Assembly: GCA_002372325.1 (NCBI GenBank)
Contig: DFFT01000078.1
Coordinates: forward strand, 1 to 13,799
Reading direction: 5' to 3'
Source of the DNA: Succinivibrionaceae bacterium UBA3769
Lineage (GTDB): Bacteria > Pseudomonadota > Gammaproteobacteria > Enterobacterales > Succinivibrionaceae
DNA length: 13,799 bases
Part shown: positions 7,101 through 13,799 of the stretch, piece after piece
Layout of the letters: every line of letters starts with the position of its first letter
Position numbering within the stretch: position 1 is the first letter of the stretch
The notes under the pieces: generated by a model
Database searches by the model: none
Seen by the model: only the letters and a program-made list of their open reading frames with translations
Told to the model about the DNA's origin: nothing
Position numbers and translations under genes: made by a program

Positions 7101-7778
7101 TCACCGGGTTTCCAACGAAGTCATCTGATGATACACCTCCTGATAGAGGTCAGATCCGAAATCAATATTCACCGGCTTTCCGGTAGCGCAGCTGACCTTG
7201 AACACCACGGGGATTTCCGCCTGAAAGGTTCGTCCCTGAAAATTGTTCTTCTGAATCAGATCCGTTATGCGTCTAAGGTAAGCAATTTCATTTAAGGTAT
7301 GGCGATCCGCACCCGGGGTTCTCGCTGCCGTCTCTTTTTGGTTCTGGGCACCGGAAATAAGCCCGGCATATTTGCGAAGCTTCACCTTGCCGAACCTGGC
7401 TCGCAGCATTTCCAGAAGCCCTGAGGCATCGCCGGTTATCCTGAGCCTTGCCTCGCAGGTTACCAGAGAAGCGGACTCCCCCATGAGACGAAAATCCCCG
7501 AACTCCGGCTGCGGAAGATCCTGCCGGGACAGGAGTTCATAGCTGAAGCTGTATTTAAGAGCGTGCTCCGTCTCAGTGCCATGACAAAGTTCTTCAGCAT
7601 CGGAACCGCAGCCTTGAGTCAGCAATAAAACGGCAAGAGTGAGAATAGTCCGGAGGAGCCAAAGCCCGGAATAACCAAATCCAGAAGGAAAACTGAGCAT
7701 GCCGAAGCGGCCCTGCGGAGGATTATCTTCCTTTCTTCCTACGCTCCGAAAAAAGTGCCACGATCTTTCAGAACTCAT
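7101..7778 (-). CDS. Putative membrane-anchored lipoprotein, second gene of the AAA+ operon
   Basis: 225 residues, family not recognised. The ATG overlaps the stop of the AAA+ gene in ATGA, with GGGAGG 9 bases upstream, so translation is probably coupled. A hydrophobic stretch (about 39-54) ends in LLTQGC (52-57), resembling a lipobox with Cys57 as the acylated residue. The -2 Gln is not ideal. If so, the mature protein would be about 169 residues on the outer side of the inner membrane. Met27 (position 7700) would give a more normal lipoprotein signal length but has no good ribosome site. Starting at Met1 leaves a polar 38-residue N-terminus, which is unusual for a lipoprotein. The mature part has several Cys (65, and one in VSCATG near the end) and a polar linker around residues 145-160. 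Role inferred only from its coupling to the ATPase. Confidence 0.6.
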   Translation of the reverse strand: MSSERSWHFFRSVGRKEDNPPQGRFGMLSFPSGFGYSGLWLLRTILTLAVLLLTQGCGSDAEELCHGTETEHALKYSFSYELLSRQDLPQPEFGDFRLMGESASLVTCEARLRITGDASGLLEMLRARFGKVKLRKYAGLISGAQNQKETAARTPGADRHTLNEIAYLRRITDLIQKNNFQGRTFQAEIPVVFKVSCATGKPVNIDFGSDLYQEVYHQMTSLETR

Positions 7779-8827
7779 GAGGAACTGCCTCCCTCATCAA
7801 GCTCATTATTGCGCCCATTCTCGGTAGCGTCACAGCCGTAAAGCCATAGCTGCCTGAGGGTAATTACTCTGTTATCTGCTTCCCCCGCTTTTAACAGGCT
7901 CTGGCGAAACACCGTCATGGCGAACTCTTCCGCTTCCGCATAGCTCCTGCCGGAAAACTTTTCTGCAAGAACAGCGGCAGAAACCTTAAAGGAAAAATGC
8001 ATTCTCTTTTCAAATGAGGAAAACCATTTTTCAAGTTCCTCCGTATCCGGCCGGTGCAATTCCATTTTTACCTGAAACCGGCGCCACGCCGCATGATCCG
8101 GCATGACATTGTTATTGGTTGCCGCAATGACAAGGACATGGCTCGGCAAGGTATCAATATCAAGAAGAAGGGAGCTTACCACCCTCGGGATCTCACTGGT
8201 TTCATGTTCTTCGCCTCTTTTCTTGCCGCCTCTTTCATTGCCAATAACGTCAAATTCATCAAAAAAGAGGACACATTGCTTTGAACTGGCGTACTCAAAC
8301 AGCTTTGCCAGGCGGGAGGAAGTTTCTCCAGAATAAGAACCGATGATGGCATCATACCTGACAGTAACCAGTGGCAGCATCAAAGCCTCAGCAAACGCTT
8401 CAGCGAGTGAAGTCTTTCCGTTTCCGGGAGGGCCGCTGAGAAGCACTCTGCTTCTGGGTTCTATTCCATAGGATCTGAGGCGACCCGCCTTTTGCTGCTC
8501 CTCAATAATCTGCCTGCTCAGTTCCAAAACTCTGGCAGGCAGCATAAGCTGATTCAGAGAGATTCTGGGAACTTTTTCCTGAAAAAACGGCCGGGAGCTA
8601 TTCCCTGACAGACGGGCATCAGAAACACTGAAGGAGTGCTTCATAGATGCCGGAGAGCGGCTGTCTTTGTCATTATCTTTAAGACACTTTTCCAGCTTTT
8701 CTGCCAGCGTCTCATGATTCTGAGATCTTTCATCGGCGGAAATGGCTTTGACAGCCTTAATAAAACCGGCCCGATCATTTTGCAAACCTGCTTCTATCAG
8801 CTGGCATAGTAAATCTGATCTGGCCAT
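7775..8827 (-). CDS. AAA+ ATPase of the kind usually paired with a subtilisin-like (S8) protease
   Basis: The N-terminal region MARSDLLCQLIEAGLQ matches what I recall of a family of stand-alone AAA ATPases, and this decides the ATG at 8827. A TTG at 8899 would add 24 polar, unconserved residues and has no well-spaced ribosome site. An alpha-helical N-terminal domain (to about residue 60) and a variable linker precede the ATPase core. That core has Walker A GPPGNGKT (132-139), Walker B LFFDEFD (187-193), sensor 1 AATNNN (235-240), the arginine-finger-like AAWRRFQ (246-252), and a sensor 2-like SGRSYAEAEEF (292-302). Such proteins remodel or unfold partners using ATP, and in many genomes they stand next to an S8 peptidase gene that may form an anti-phage or conflict module. 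Here the partner is a lipoprotein gene, overlapped by 4 bases, and no protease is present in the window. ATPase call secure; role inferred. Confidence 0.85.
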   Translation of the reverse strand: MARSDLLCQLIEAGLQNDRAGFIKAVKAISADERSQNHETLAEKLEKCLKDNDKDSRSPASMKHSFSVSDARLSGNSSRPFFQEKVPRISLNQLMLPARVLELSRQIIEEQQKAGRLRSYGIEPRSRVLLSGPPGNGKTSLAEAFAEALMLPLVTVRYDAIIGSYSGETSSRLAKLFEYASSKQCVLFFDEFDVIGNERGGKKRGEEHETSEIPRVVSSLLLDIDTLPSHVLVIAATNNNVMPDHAAWRRFQVKMELHRPDTEELEKWFSSFEKRMHFSFKVSAAVLAEKFSGRSYAEAEEFAMTVFRQSLLKAGEADNRVITLRQLWLYGCDATENGRNNELDEGGSSS

Positions 8828-8923
8828 AGTATCTTGCTCATTTTTGCTCGAAGTGTTTTCGGAATTCGGTTCATGGGAATGCCGTTCATACTCTCCCAAA
8901 ACTCTTTATTGAGACTCGGTACT

Positions 8924-8929
8924 ATCATA
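8924..8929 (-). promoter_or_regulatory. Possible -10 box of the AAA+/lipoprotein operon
   Basis: On the minus strand TATGAT lies about 90 bases before the ATG at 8827. A -35 match is weak (TTCACT at a short spacing of 15). Two direct repeats lie further upstream at 8965 and 8997. Confidence 0.3.
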
Positions 8930-8964
8930 CGGTTGCGCTAATGTAGTGAAGGATCTGGCCATTT

Positions 8965-9005
8965 ACGGTCTCTCGATTCGCGGCGTTTTCTGGTTCACGG
9001 TCTCT
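8965..9005. repeat. Two direct copies of ACGGTCTCT, 32 bases apart
   Basis: ACGGTCTCT occurs at 8965-8973 and 8997-9005, each preceded by TT and one pyrimidine. The 32-base period is close to three helical turns, and both copies lie just upstream of the candidate promoter of the AAA+ operon. A regulator binding site is possible; chance cannot be excluded. Confidence 0.4.
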
Positions 9006-9452
9006 TTCTTTATTCAATTTTGCCATAGGAAGCATTTTAAGATAAGGCTTTGCGTCGCTGAATAGCTTTCTATGTGAGCTCGGTTACGATAATCGGTCAG
9101 CGCTTCTTTTGATGTCTGCACCTGTTCCCGGGCGGCATGAAGAATCCGTCTTTTGCCCGATACCATTCCTTCTGGAGATTGTTAAGACAGCACGTCCATC
9201 AGAATACCTCCCGCCGGTTTCGCATAGGATTGCCTGAGCGCTTCAGCTTAAACTCTGGCAAATTGAGACTGCTCAAACAGCTTTTCTTCAAAGCGCGATT
9301 CAAAATATGTATGATGCTCATGGCCAAACATCCCTTGCCCTGAGGGATTCCAGATTTGCGGGTTACGCAGAGTTGATTGCGGTGACAGCCAGCGGTCGGT
9401 GGCATCTGGTGCTTACCTTCATGGCAGGCACTGGTAAGGTACCCCATTTCCG

Positions 9453-9471
9453 TTCGGACTTTTAGTCCGAA
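9453..9471. promoter_or_regulatory. Perfect 8-bp palindrome upstream of the DprA-like gene
   Basis: TTCGGACT (9453-9460), TTT, AGTCCGAA (9464-9471) form a perfect inverted repeat 57 bases before the ATG. With no T-tract after it, it looks more like a regulator operator or a leader hairpin than a terminator. Confidence 0.45.
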
Positions 9472-9492
9472 GATAACAGTCAAAACACGGGG

Positions 9493-9522
9493 CGAAACAA
9501 GGGATATGACGAAACAGGGGAT
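9493..9522 (+). repeat. Tandem 17-base repeat overlapping the ribosome site of the DprA-like gene
   Basis: CGAAACAAGGGAT (9493-9505) recurs as CGAAACAGGGGAT (9510-9522) with a 17-base period. Both copies carry a Shine-Dalgarno-like AGGG/GGGG core. The first is followed by an ATG at 9506-9508 in another frame, and the second serves the true start at 9529. Confidence 0.5.
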
Positions 9523-9528
9523 TAAGAT

Positions 9529-10407
9529 ATGGATTCAGATTACATCATCACTTTGTGCGGGAGCTTCGGCGATGATTGCTCACCTCTCTCAAGATCTGAA
9601 TTCTGGAAGCTTTATCATCAGCATGGCAACTCGGTTCAGGGGATTGTCAGCAGCCATGATGAACGCATTGACAGGCTTCTGAAAAGAAGCGAAGCCCGGG
9701 CTTCCTCTTTGGAAGCGTTACATGGCCTGGGGATCAGAATCCTCACTTTCGCAGATGACAACTTTCCCAGAAGACTGTTTACCAAGCTGGGTGATTTCTG
9801 TCCGCCTCTCTTATACGTTTGCGGAGATGTCAGTTTTAACAACCGGAGGTACGCCGGGTATGTCGGTTCCAGAAATGCCGAGGATGCGGACATCAGATGG
9901 ACAAAAATGATGGTTGCCAAAAATATCAGGGACGGTTTTGGAGTGGTATCCGGCGGCGCCAGAGGAATTGATACCGCAGCCTTGGAACACGCCCTGACAA
10001 ACGGCGGATATGCAGTCGCTTACGTTTCCGACAATCTTCAGACCAGGATTCAGGAAGGATTCACTCGCGAATGTGTCGTTAACGGCCAGCTTACGCTGCT
10101 AAGCCATGTTTCACCGTTTGCCCCGCAGTTAGCAAAAAAGAGCAAGGCATCCTTTGTCGGAGCCGCTATGGAACGCAACAAGTTTATTTACGCCCAGTCT
10201 GCAGCCACAGCCGTGGTGCGATCTGATTACAGGAAAGGCGGAACATGGGCAGGAGCAACGGAAGCTTTGCGACACAAATGGTCTCCCGTGTTTGTGTGGG
10301 ATAACGACAAATATGAGGGAAACCGGGAGCTCATCAAACTTGGCGGAATCCCCCTTTCCGATGACGGCAAAAGGCTTCTCGCAGCTGATTTATTCTCTGC
10401 TCTCTGA
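9529..10407 (+). CDS. DprA/Smf-like (SLOG superfamily) protein
   Basis: 292 residues with the DprA Rossmann core. Residues 20-110 resemble the N-terminal part of DprA (FADDNFPRRL and PPLLYVCGD at 74-83 and 92-100). The nucleotide-binding fold follows: YVGSRNA (111-117), VVSGGARGIDTAALEHAL (139-156), MERNKFIYAQSAATAVVRS (214-232) and GGTWAGATEAL (237-247). Classical DprA loads RecA on incoming single-stranded DNA during transformation. This protein diverges in the usual PRRNR position (MERN here) and lacks the winged-helix C-terminal domain. It stands alone, not beside the def/fmt/topA genes that often flank the housekeeping copy. It is therefore probably a second, accessory paralogue. Related SLOG proteins occur in nucleotide-sensing conflict systems. 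DprA-like fold secure; function uncertain. Confidence 0.85.
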   Translation: MDSDYIITLCGSFGDDCSPLSRSEFWKLYHQHGNSVQGIVSSHDERIDRLLKRSEARASSLEALHGLGIRILTFADDNFPRRLFTKLGDFCPPLLYVCGDVSFNNRRYAGYVGSRNAEDADIRWTKMMVAKNIRDGFGVVSGGARGIDTAALEHALTNGGYAVAYVSDNLQTRIQEGFTRECVVNGQLTLLSHVSPFAPQLAKKSKASFVGAAMERNKFIYAQSAATAVVRSDYRKGGTWAGATEALRHKWSPVFVWDNDKYEGNRELIKLGGIPLSDDGKRLLAADLFSAL

Positions 10408-10479
10408 CCTGAACATTTAGAGCATTCTCGCACTGTCTGCTTCTTGTTCTCCGTTATTCCTTTAAGCCGATTCCGGATG

Positions 10480-10485
10480 TATAAT
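10480..10485 (+). promoter_or_regulatory. Probable -10 box of folD
   Basis: A perfect TATAAT 45 bases before the folD start. The hexamer 17 bases upstream (TTCCTT at 10457-10462) is a weak -35 match. Confidence 0.5.
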
Positions 10486-10530
10486 TACGGCATTAATTAA
10501 AAACAGTTAAATCCCCCCAGGAGAATTTTA

Positions 10531-11382
10531 ATGACCGCACAGATTATTGACGGCAAAGGCATTGCCAAGTCCATCAGGGAAGGTCTTGCCAAAAAGGTTG
10601 CCACGCTTCAGGAAGAAGGAAAGAGAACTCCCGGACTGGCTGTGATTCTTGTGGGCGAGGATCCGGCATCGCAGATCTATGTGAACAATAAGAGAAAGGC
10701 CTGTCAGGAAATCGGCTTTATCTCCAAATCCTATGATCTTCCGGCAGATACCACCGAGGAGTATCTCCTGAAGCTTATTGACGCCCTTAACGATGACGAC
10801 ACCGTAGACGGCATTCTGGTGCAGCTCCCCCTGCCGAAGCACATCGATTCCACCAAGGTTATCGAACGCATCAGAGCTGACAAGGATGTTGATGCCTTCA
10901 ATCCCTACAATGTAGGCCGACTGGCGCAGCGGATTCCTTCTCTGCATCCCTGCACCCCCAAGGGCATCATGACTCTTATCAGAAGCACCGGAGTGGATCT
11001 TCTGGGCAAGAATGCCGTGGTAGTGGGAGCCTCTAACATTGTTGGCCGTCCCATGACTCTGGAGCTTCTTCTGGAGGGCTGCACGGTAATCACCACTCAT
11101 AAGTTCACCCGGGATCTGGAATCCTTTGTCCGTCAGGCCGAAATTCTGGTGGTGGCCATCGGAAAGGCTAATTTCATTCCGGCAGACTGGATCCAGGAAG
11201 GAGCCGTGGTTATTGATGTGGGCATTAACCGTCTTCCTGACGGTCATCTTACCGGCGATATCGAAAAGGCTGCCGCTGAAAAGGCCTCTTTCATCACCCC
11301 GGTTCCGGGCGGCGTCGGCCCCATGACCATTGCCTCCCTGATGGAAAACACCATGGAAGCCTACGAGAAATATCATTCCTGA
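10531..11382 (+). CDS. folD: Bifunctional methylenetetrahydrofolate dehydrogenase / methenyltetrahydrofolate cyclohydrolase
   Basis: FolD interconverts 5,10-methylene-, 5,10-methenyl- and 10-formyl-tetrahydrofolate using NADP in the cytoplasm, supplying one-carbon units for purines and formyl-methionine. The 283 residues are full family length. Catalytic positions agree with E. coli numbering: Tyr50 and Lys54 in YVNNKRKAC, Gln98 in GILVQLPLP (94-102), and Asp121. The nucleotide-binding motif is VVGASNIVGRPM (164-175), and the substrate loop is TPVPGGVGPMTIASL (256-270). The ribosome site AGGAG lies 8 bases before the ATG. It has a -10 box at 10480-10485 and a strong terminator just after, so it is a single-gene unit. 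Identification is secure. Confidence 0.98.
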   Translation: MTAQIIDGKGIAKSIREGLAKKVATLQEEGKRTPGLAVILVGEDPASQIYVNNKRKACQEIGFISKSYDLPADTTEEYLLKLIDALNDDDTVDGILVQLPLPKHIDSTKVIERIRADKDVDAFNPYNVGRLAQRIPSLHPCTPKGIMTLIRSTGVDLLGKNAVVVGASNIVGRPMTLELLLEGCTVITTHKFTRDLESFVRQAEILVVAIGKANFIPADWIQEGAVVIDVGINRLPDGHLTGDIEKAAAEKASFITPVPGGVGPMTIASLMENTMEAYEKYHS

Positions 11383-11409
11383 TACTGAATTCATAGCTCT
11401 CTTTAGTTA

Positions 11410-11446
11410 CCCGGGCCTGAGTTTTTGCAGGCCCGGGCTTTTTTTT
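11410..11446 (+). terminator. Intrinsic terminator of folD
   Basis: CCCGGGCCTG (11410-11419) and CAGGCCCGGG (11428-11437) form a perfect 10-bp stem with an 8-base loop, followed by C and eight T. It starts 27 bases past the folD stop. Confidence 0.95.
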
Positions 11447-11604
11447 GCAGACAATTTATTTCCTGATTCCTTGTCCGAGGAATCCTGAGACCCTCCTATG
11501 TGCGAACATGATGGTTAGACTTCGCTCTGCGATACCAGACTTAAACTCAATCGTACGCCATGAGAAAAAAGGCAAGCAGCCGAAGGAATAACAAAAGAAC
11601 AAAT

Positions 11605-11634
11605 AAAAAACGGCAGAGACCAAAATCACTGCCG
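11605..11634 (-). terminator. Intrinsic terminator of fabV
   Basis: On the minus strand CGGCAG (11629-11634) pairs with CTGCCG (11611-11616) around a 12-base loop. Six T follow (A-tract at 11605-11610 on the plus strand). It lies about 80 bases past the fabV stop. Confidence 0.8.
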
Positions 11635-11714
11635 CTCTGTCAAATTTTAAGGCTGAGTTACCAGTCAAGAACCGAATCAGGCCGAAAGCATTCTTCCGGC
11701 TCCTTTGCGTCCTG

Positions 11715-12908
11715 TTACAGGGTAATTACATCAAAATCAGCCACCGGGCTTACATCAGCATCGTAATCTACACCGTTAACCCCAAACCCAAACAGCTTCA
11801 GGAAGTCCTTCTTGTACTGATCATAATCGGTCTTCTCTCTGAGATTCTGGGTGGTGATCTCCGGCCAAACGCTCTTGCAGGCATCCTGCACCTTCGGATC
11901 CAGTTCCCAGGTATCCATTCTGATGCGATCCTTATCATCCAGCGGGAAGTCCGGATTGTTAAGAGCCGTGCTGAAAAGACGGTAAATATGATCGATAACC
12001 TCTTCATGCACGCCCTGCTCCTTCATAATGCGGAAGCAGATGGCGATATAGAGAGGCATAACCGGAATGGCAGAGGAAGCCTGAGTGATCACCGACTTCA
12101 ATACCGCTACATTAGCCCGGCCGGAAACAGCTGCAAGGGAAGCGGTAATGGCATGAGCGGCTCTGTCCAGATCCTCCTTGGCCTTGCCCAAAGTGCCGTG
12201 CCAGTAAATAGGCCAGGTGAGCTCCGTGCCGATATAACTGTATGCTACAGTACGGAAGCCGTCAGCTAAAACACCGGCAGCGGAAAGAGCCTGAATCCAG
12301 AGCTCCCAGTCCTGACCGCCCATAACCTTTACGGTATCCTCAATTTCCTGCTCGCTGGCCGGCTGTACGCTGTCCTGAATGATTTCGTCCTTGTTGGTAT
12401 CCACGGCGGTGGTGGTATAAACCTGACCAATGGGCTTCAGAGATGACTTTACGGTTTCTCCGGTAGCGGGAATGGTTCTTCTGGGAGAGGCAAGGGAATA
12501 AACCAGGAGGTCAATTTTGCCGAGATCCTGCTTTATAAGCTCAATAACCTTGGCACGGCAGGCATCGGAGAAGGCATCGCCGTTAATGCTTTTGGCATAA
12601 AGCCCTTTCTCATGAGCCAGGGTATCAAAGGCGGCGGAATTATACCAGCCGGCAGTTCCGGTACGTCCCTCAGTGCCCGGCTTTTCAAAAAACACTCCGA
12701 TGGTGGCAGCTCCGGATCCGAAGGCGGCGCTGATGCGGGAGGCCAGACCGTAGCCGGTGGAAGAGCCGATTACCAGAACCTTTTTAGGGCCGTTTTCAAT
12801 TTTGCCATGGGATTCCACATAGGCAATCTGATCCCTGACATTCTGAGCGCATCCGGCCGGATGGGCGGTGGTGCAGATAAATCCGCGAACTTTTGGCGAT
12901 ATAATCAT
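11715..12908 (-). CDS. fabV: FabV-type NADH-dependent enoyl-[acyl carrier protein] reductase
   Basis: FabV catalyses the last reduction of each fatty-acid elongation cycle, turning trans-2-enoyl-ACP into acyl-ACP, in the cytoplasm. The 397 residues match the family length. It opens with MIISPKVRGFICTTAHPAGC. The nucleotide-binding loop is VLVIGSSTGYGLASR (44-58). The active site has the FabV-specific Tyr-x8-Lys spacing (Tyr235 and Lys244), longer than the Tyr-x6-Lys of FabI. ITQASSAIPVMPLY (274-287) is the conserved substrate-side helix. FabV enzymes of other bacteria are poorly inhibited by triclosan; resistance here is only inferred. A GAGAG site lies 8 bases before the ATG. It is a single gene, tail to tail with folD. 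No other fatty-acid gene is in view, so whether a FabI also exists is unknown. Confidence 0.98.
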   Translation of the reverse strand: MIISPKVRGFICTTAHPAGCAQNVRDQIAYVESHGKIENGPKKVLVIGSSTGYGLASRISAAFGSGAATIGVFFEKPGTEGRTGTAGWYNSAAFDTLAHEKGLYAKSINGDAFSDACRAKVIELIKQDLGKIDLLVYSLASPRRTIPATGETVKSSLKPIGQVYTTTAVDTNKDEIIQDSVQPASEQEIEDTVKVMGGQDWELWIQALSAAGVLADGFRTVAYSYIGTELTWPIYWHGTLGKAKEDLDRAAHAITASLAAVSGRANVAVLKSVITQASSAIPVMPLYIAICFRIMKEQGVHEEVIDHIYRLFSTALNNPDFPLDDKDRIRMDTWELDPKVQDACKSVWPEITTQNLREKTDYDQYKKDFLKLFGFGVNGVDYDADVSPVADFDVITL

Positions 12909-13260
12909 GTTATTGCTCTCTTTGTAACGCTAAATTGCTGAATTGTCCTGAAAAGTTCCGATAAGAGACAGCCAATACTGAACCGGCGGGAATCTATCGG
13001 ATGTTCCTGATAAAAGATTTTACACTGTGTTTCCCGGTTTTGACACTGACTCCGAAAAATTACCGCTCCGGGATCTTGTTTTTGCCGCAGAAGTCCGGGC
13101 CGGAAAGGCGATTTTGCTGTTCTTCCCAAAGCTGCTTCTTGTCAAAAAGGCGACTCATGGCAGCATATTTGACGGGAAGAGGCTCTTTCTTTTTATGATA
13201 GAATAGCTTAGGGTCTTTGCGCTCACAGTTTCAGCTCCTGAAAAATCCGGGATATGCATC
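12909..13260. other. Divergent intergenic region upstream of fabV and the membrane protein gene
   Basis: About 350 bases. Likely 5' region of fabV on the left and of the membrane protein on the right. A 6-bp inverted repeat CCGATA/TATCGG (12958-12963 with 12995-13000) could form a hairpin in the fabV leader. TTGACG (13169-13174) with TATGAT (13194-13199) is a possible plus-strand promoter, but the spacer of 19 is long. A 32-codon minus-strand frame at 13060-13158 is listed separately. Confidence 0.4.
13060..13158 (-). CDS. Possible small open reading frame of 32 codons
   Basis: An ATG at 13158 opens a short frame beginning MSRLFDKKQLWEEQQNRLSG and ending in TAA at 13060. The composition is protein-like (charged, with one Trp and one Cys), and the start resembles that of some methyltransferases. 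There is no clear ribosome site, and the frame after the stop shows no continuation of a known fold. It could be a microprotein, the 5' remnant of a broken gene, or chance. Confidence is low. Confidence 0.2.
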   Translation of the reverse strand: MSRLFDKKQLWEEQQNRLSGPDFCGKNKIPER

Positions 13261-13799
13261 ATGGCCAACAAAAAATATTTACTGTTCACCTTACTCGTGC
13301 TGGTAATTCATATTATCCTGGCTGCGGTCTACGCCAACAATCAGGTTATCGGCAGCAGTCAGAACCTCCTCCTTACCAATGCCTACGATGCGCTCTATAA
13401 CGGCAAATTCAGCTCCTTCGGCGATGCCTTTCCGGGTATCGGCCCCACCCCCGGACTTTTGCCCTCCCTGCTGTGCTACGGCGCCTTGATGATCTGGGAC
13501 AGCCCCTTTTCCATCATGGCCATGATCGTTGTGCTCCGCATTATGGCCTTTGTGATATTAAGCGCCTGCTTTAAAAAATACTTCAGCAATGTCACCATGT
13601 GCTGGTTCTCCGTGTTTTTTCTGCTGTCGCCCTTCATCCTCTATAACACCACCATGACGCAGGACGCCTTTTTTCTCTTCGGAGTGGCTCTGGTAACCTC
13701 GTCCTACGTCATGCTCCGCAAAGGCACCTCCTTCCGGGACATCTACAGCCGGGAGGTAACCTTTACCTATGATCGGAAGGGGTGGACGTTTTTCGGGAC
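13261..13799 (+). CDS. Polytopic membrane protein, possibly GT-C/ArnT-PMT-like glycosyltransferase; 3' part beyond the window
   Basis: The first 179 residues are present with no stop before the right edge. Met1 is followed by NKK and a membrane span (about 7-24). A polar loop comes next with PGIGPTPGLLPSLL (59-72). Further spans lie at about 68-80, 86-107 and 115-128, the last ending LLSPFILYNTTMTQDAFF. This layout, with an N-terminal span, an extended first outer loop, then short-loop helices and a polar NTTMTQD segment, recalls GT-C lipid-linked sugar transferases of the PMT/ArnT group. The key acidic residues of that group cannot be assigned with certainty. GGGA about 8 bases upstream is a weak ribosome site. 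An overlapping ATG at 13254 is out of frame. Membrane protein secure, enzyme class tentative. Confidence 0.55.
   Translation, partial: MANKKYLLFTLLVLVIHIILAAVYANNQVIGSSQNLLLTNAYDALYNGKFSSFGDAFPGIGPTPGLLPSLLCYGALMIWDSPFSIMAMIVVLRIMAFVILSACFKKYFSNVTMCWFSVFFLLSPFILYNTTMTQDAFFLFGVALVTSSYVMLRKGTSFRDIYSREVTFTYDRKGWTFFG

Larger units (their letters stand above)
8930..9528. other. Gene-free region between the AAA+ operon and the DprA-like gene
   Basis: About 0.6 kb between divergent genes. Open frames on both strands (for instance 9137-9343 plus and 9199-9483 minus) are short, lack ribosome sites and show no family motif. Recognisable structure: the paired ACGGTCTCT repeats near the left end, a perfect hairpin at 9453-9471, and a 17-base tandem repeat at 9493-9522 running into the next gene's start. 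A decayed gene, a small RNA or a long regulatory region are possible. Confidence 0.5.
11383..11714. other. Convergent gap between folD and fabV
   Basis: It holds the folD terminator (11410-11446) and the fabV terminator (11605-11634). The roughly 160 bases between them show no gene. A 70-codon minus-strand frame (11456-11668) overlaps the fabV terminator and lacks a ribosome site. Confidence 0.6.

Noticed and set aside
9199..9483. 94-codon minus-strand frame in the gap before the DprA-like gene
   Set aside because: It has no ribosome site and no recognised motif, and it spans the palindrome at 9453-9471.
10528..11394. 288-codon minus-strand frame covering folD
   Set aside because: It is fully antisense to a certain folD; such long antisense frames arise from codon bias.

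Overview
The window looks like a chromosomal segment of a gammaproteobacterium with mid-range GC. Three things support this: a long, class II type QueF, a FabV-type enoyl reductase, and a Pro-Arg-His-Leu tRNA operon whose genes all encode CCA. The Rpn/PD-(D/E)XK gene together with this gene set makes me think of the Succinivibrionaceae (Aeromonadales), but that placement is a guess from memory and cannot be tested from sequence alone.

Layout, left to right. An Rpn-type nuclease gene runs off the left edge (minus strand) behind a near-consensus promoter. About 0.85 kb without a convincing gene follows. Next come queF and a large TPR protein with one membrane segment and a GGDEF-like domain that has lost its signature residues. 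A hairpin-rich gap separates this from a lone HigA-type antitoxin gene, which lies just downstream of the four-gene tRNA operon (minus strand). A TauE/SafE-type exporter (plus strand) converges on a two-gene minus-strand operon: an AAA+ ATPase overlapped by 4 bases by a putative lipoprotein gene. About 0.6 kb of gene-free DNA with small direct repeats and a perfect hairpin lies between this operon and a divergently transcribed DprA/Smf-like gene. The right side is core metabolism: folD with a textbook terminator, tail to tail with fabV, which has its own terminator. Last is the first third or so of a polytopic membrane protein that runs off the right edge.

Functionally, queF (queuosine pathway), folD (one-carbon folate metabolism), fabV (fatty acid synthesis) and the tRNAs are housekeeping genes. 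The accessory-looking parts are the Rpn gene, the solitary antitoxin beside the tRNAs, and the block of AAA+ ATPase, lipoprotein and DprA-like gene. That block is the best candidate for a poorly described system, although nothing in the sequence proves that its three genes act together.
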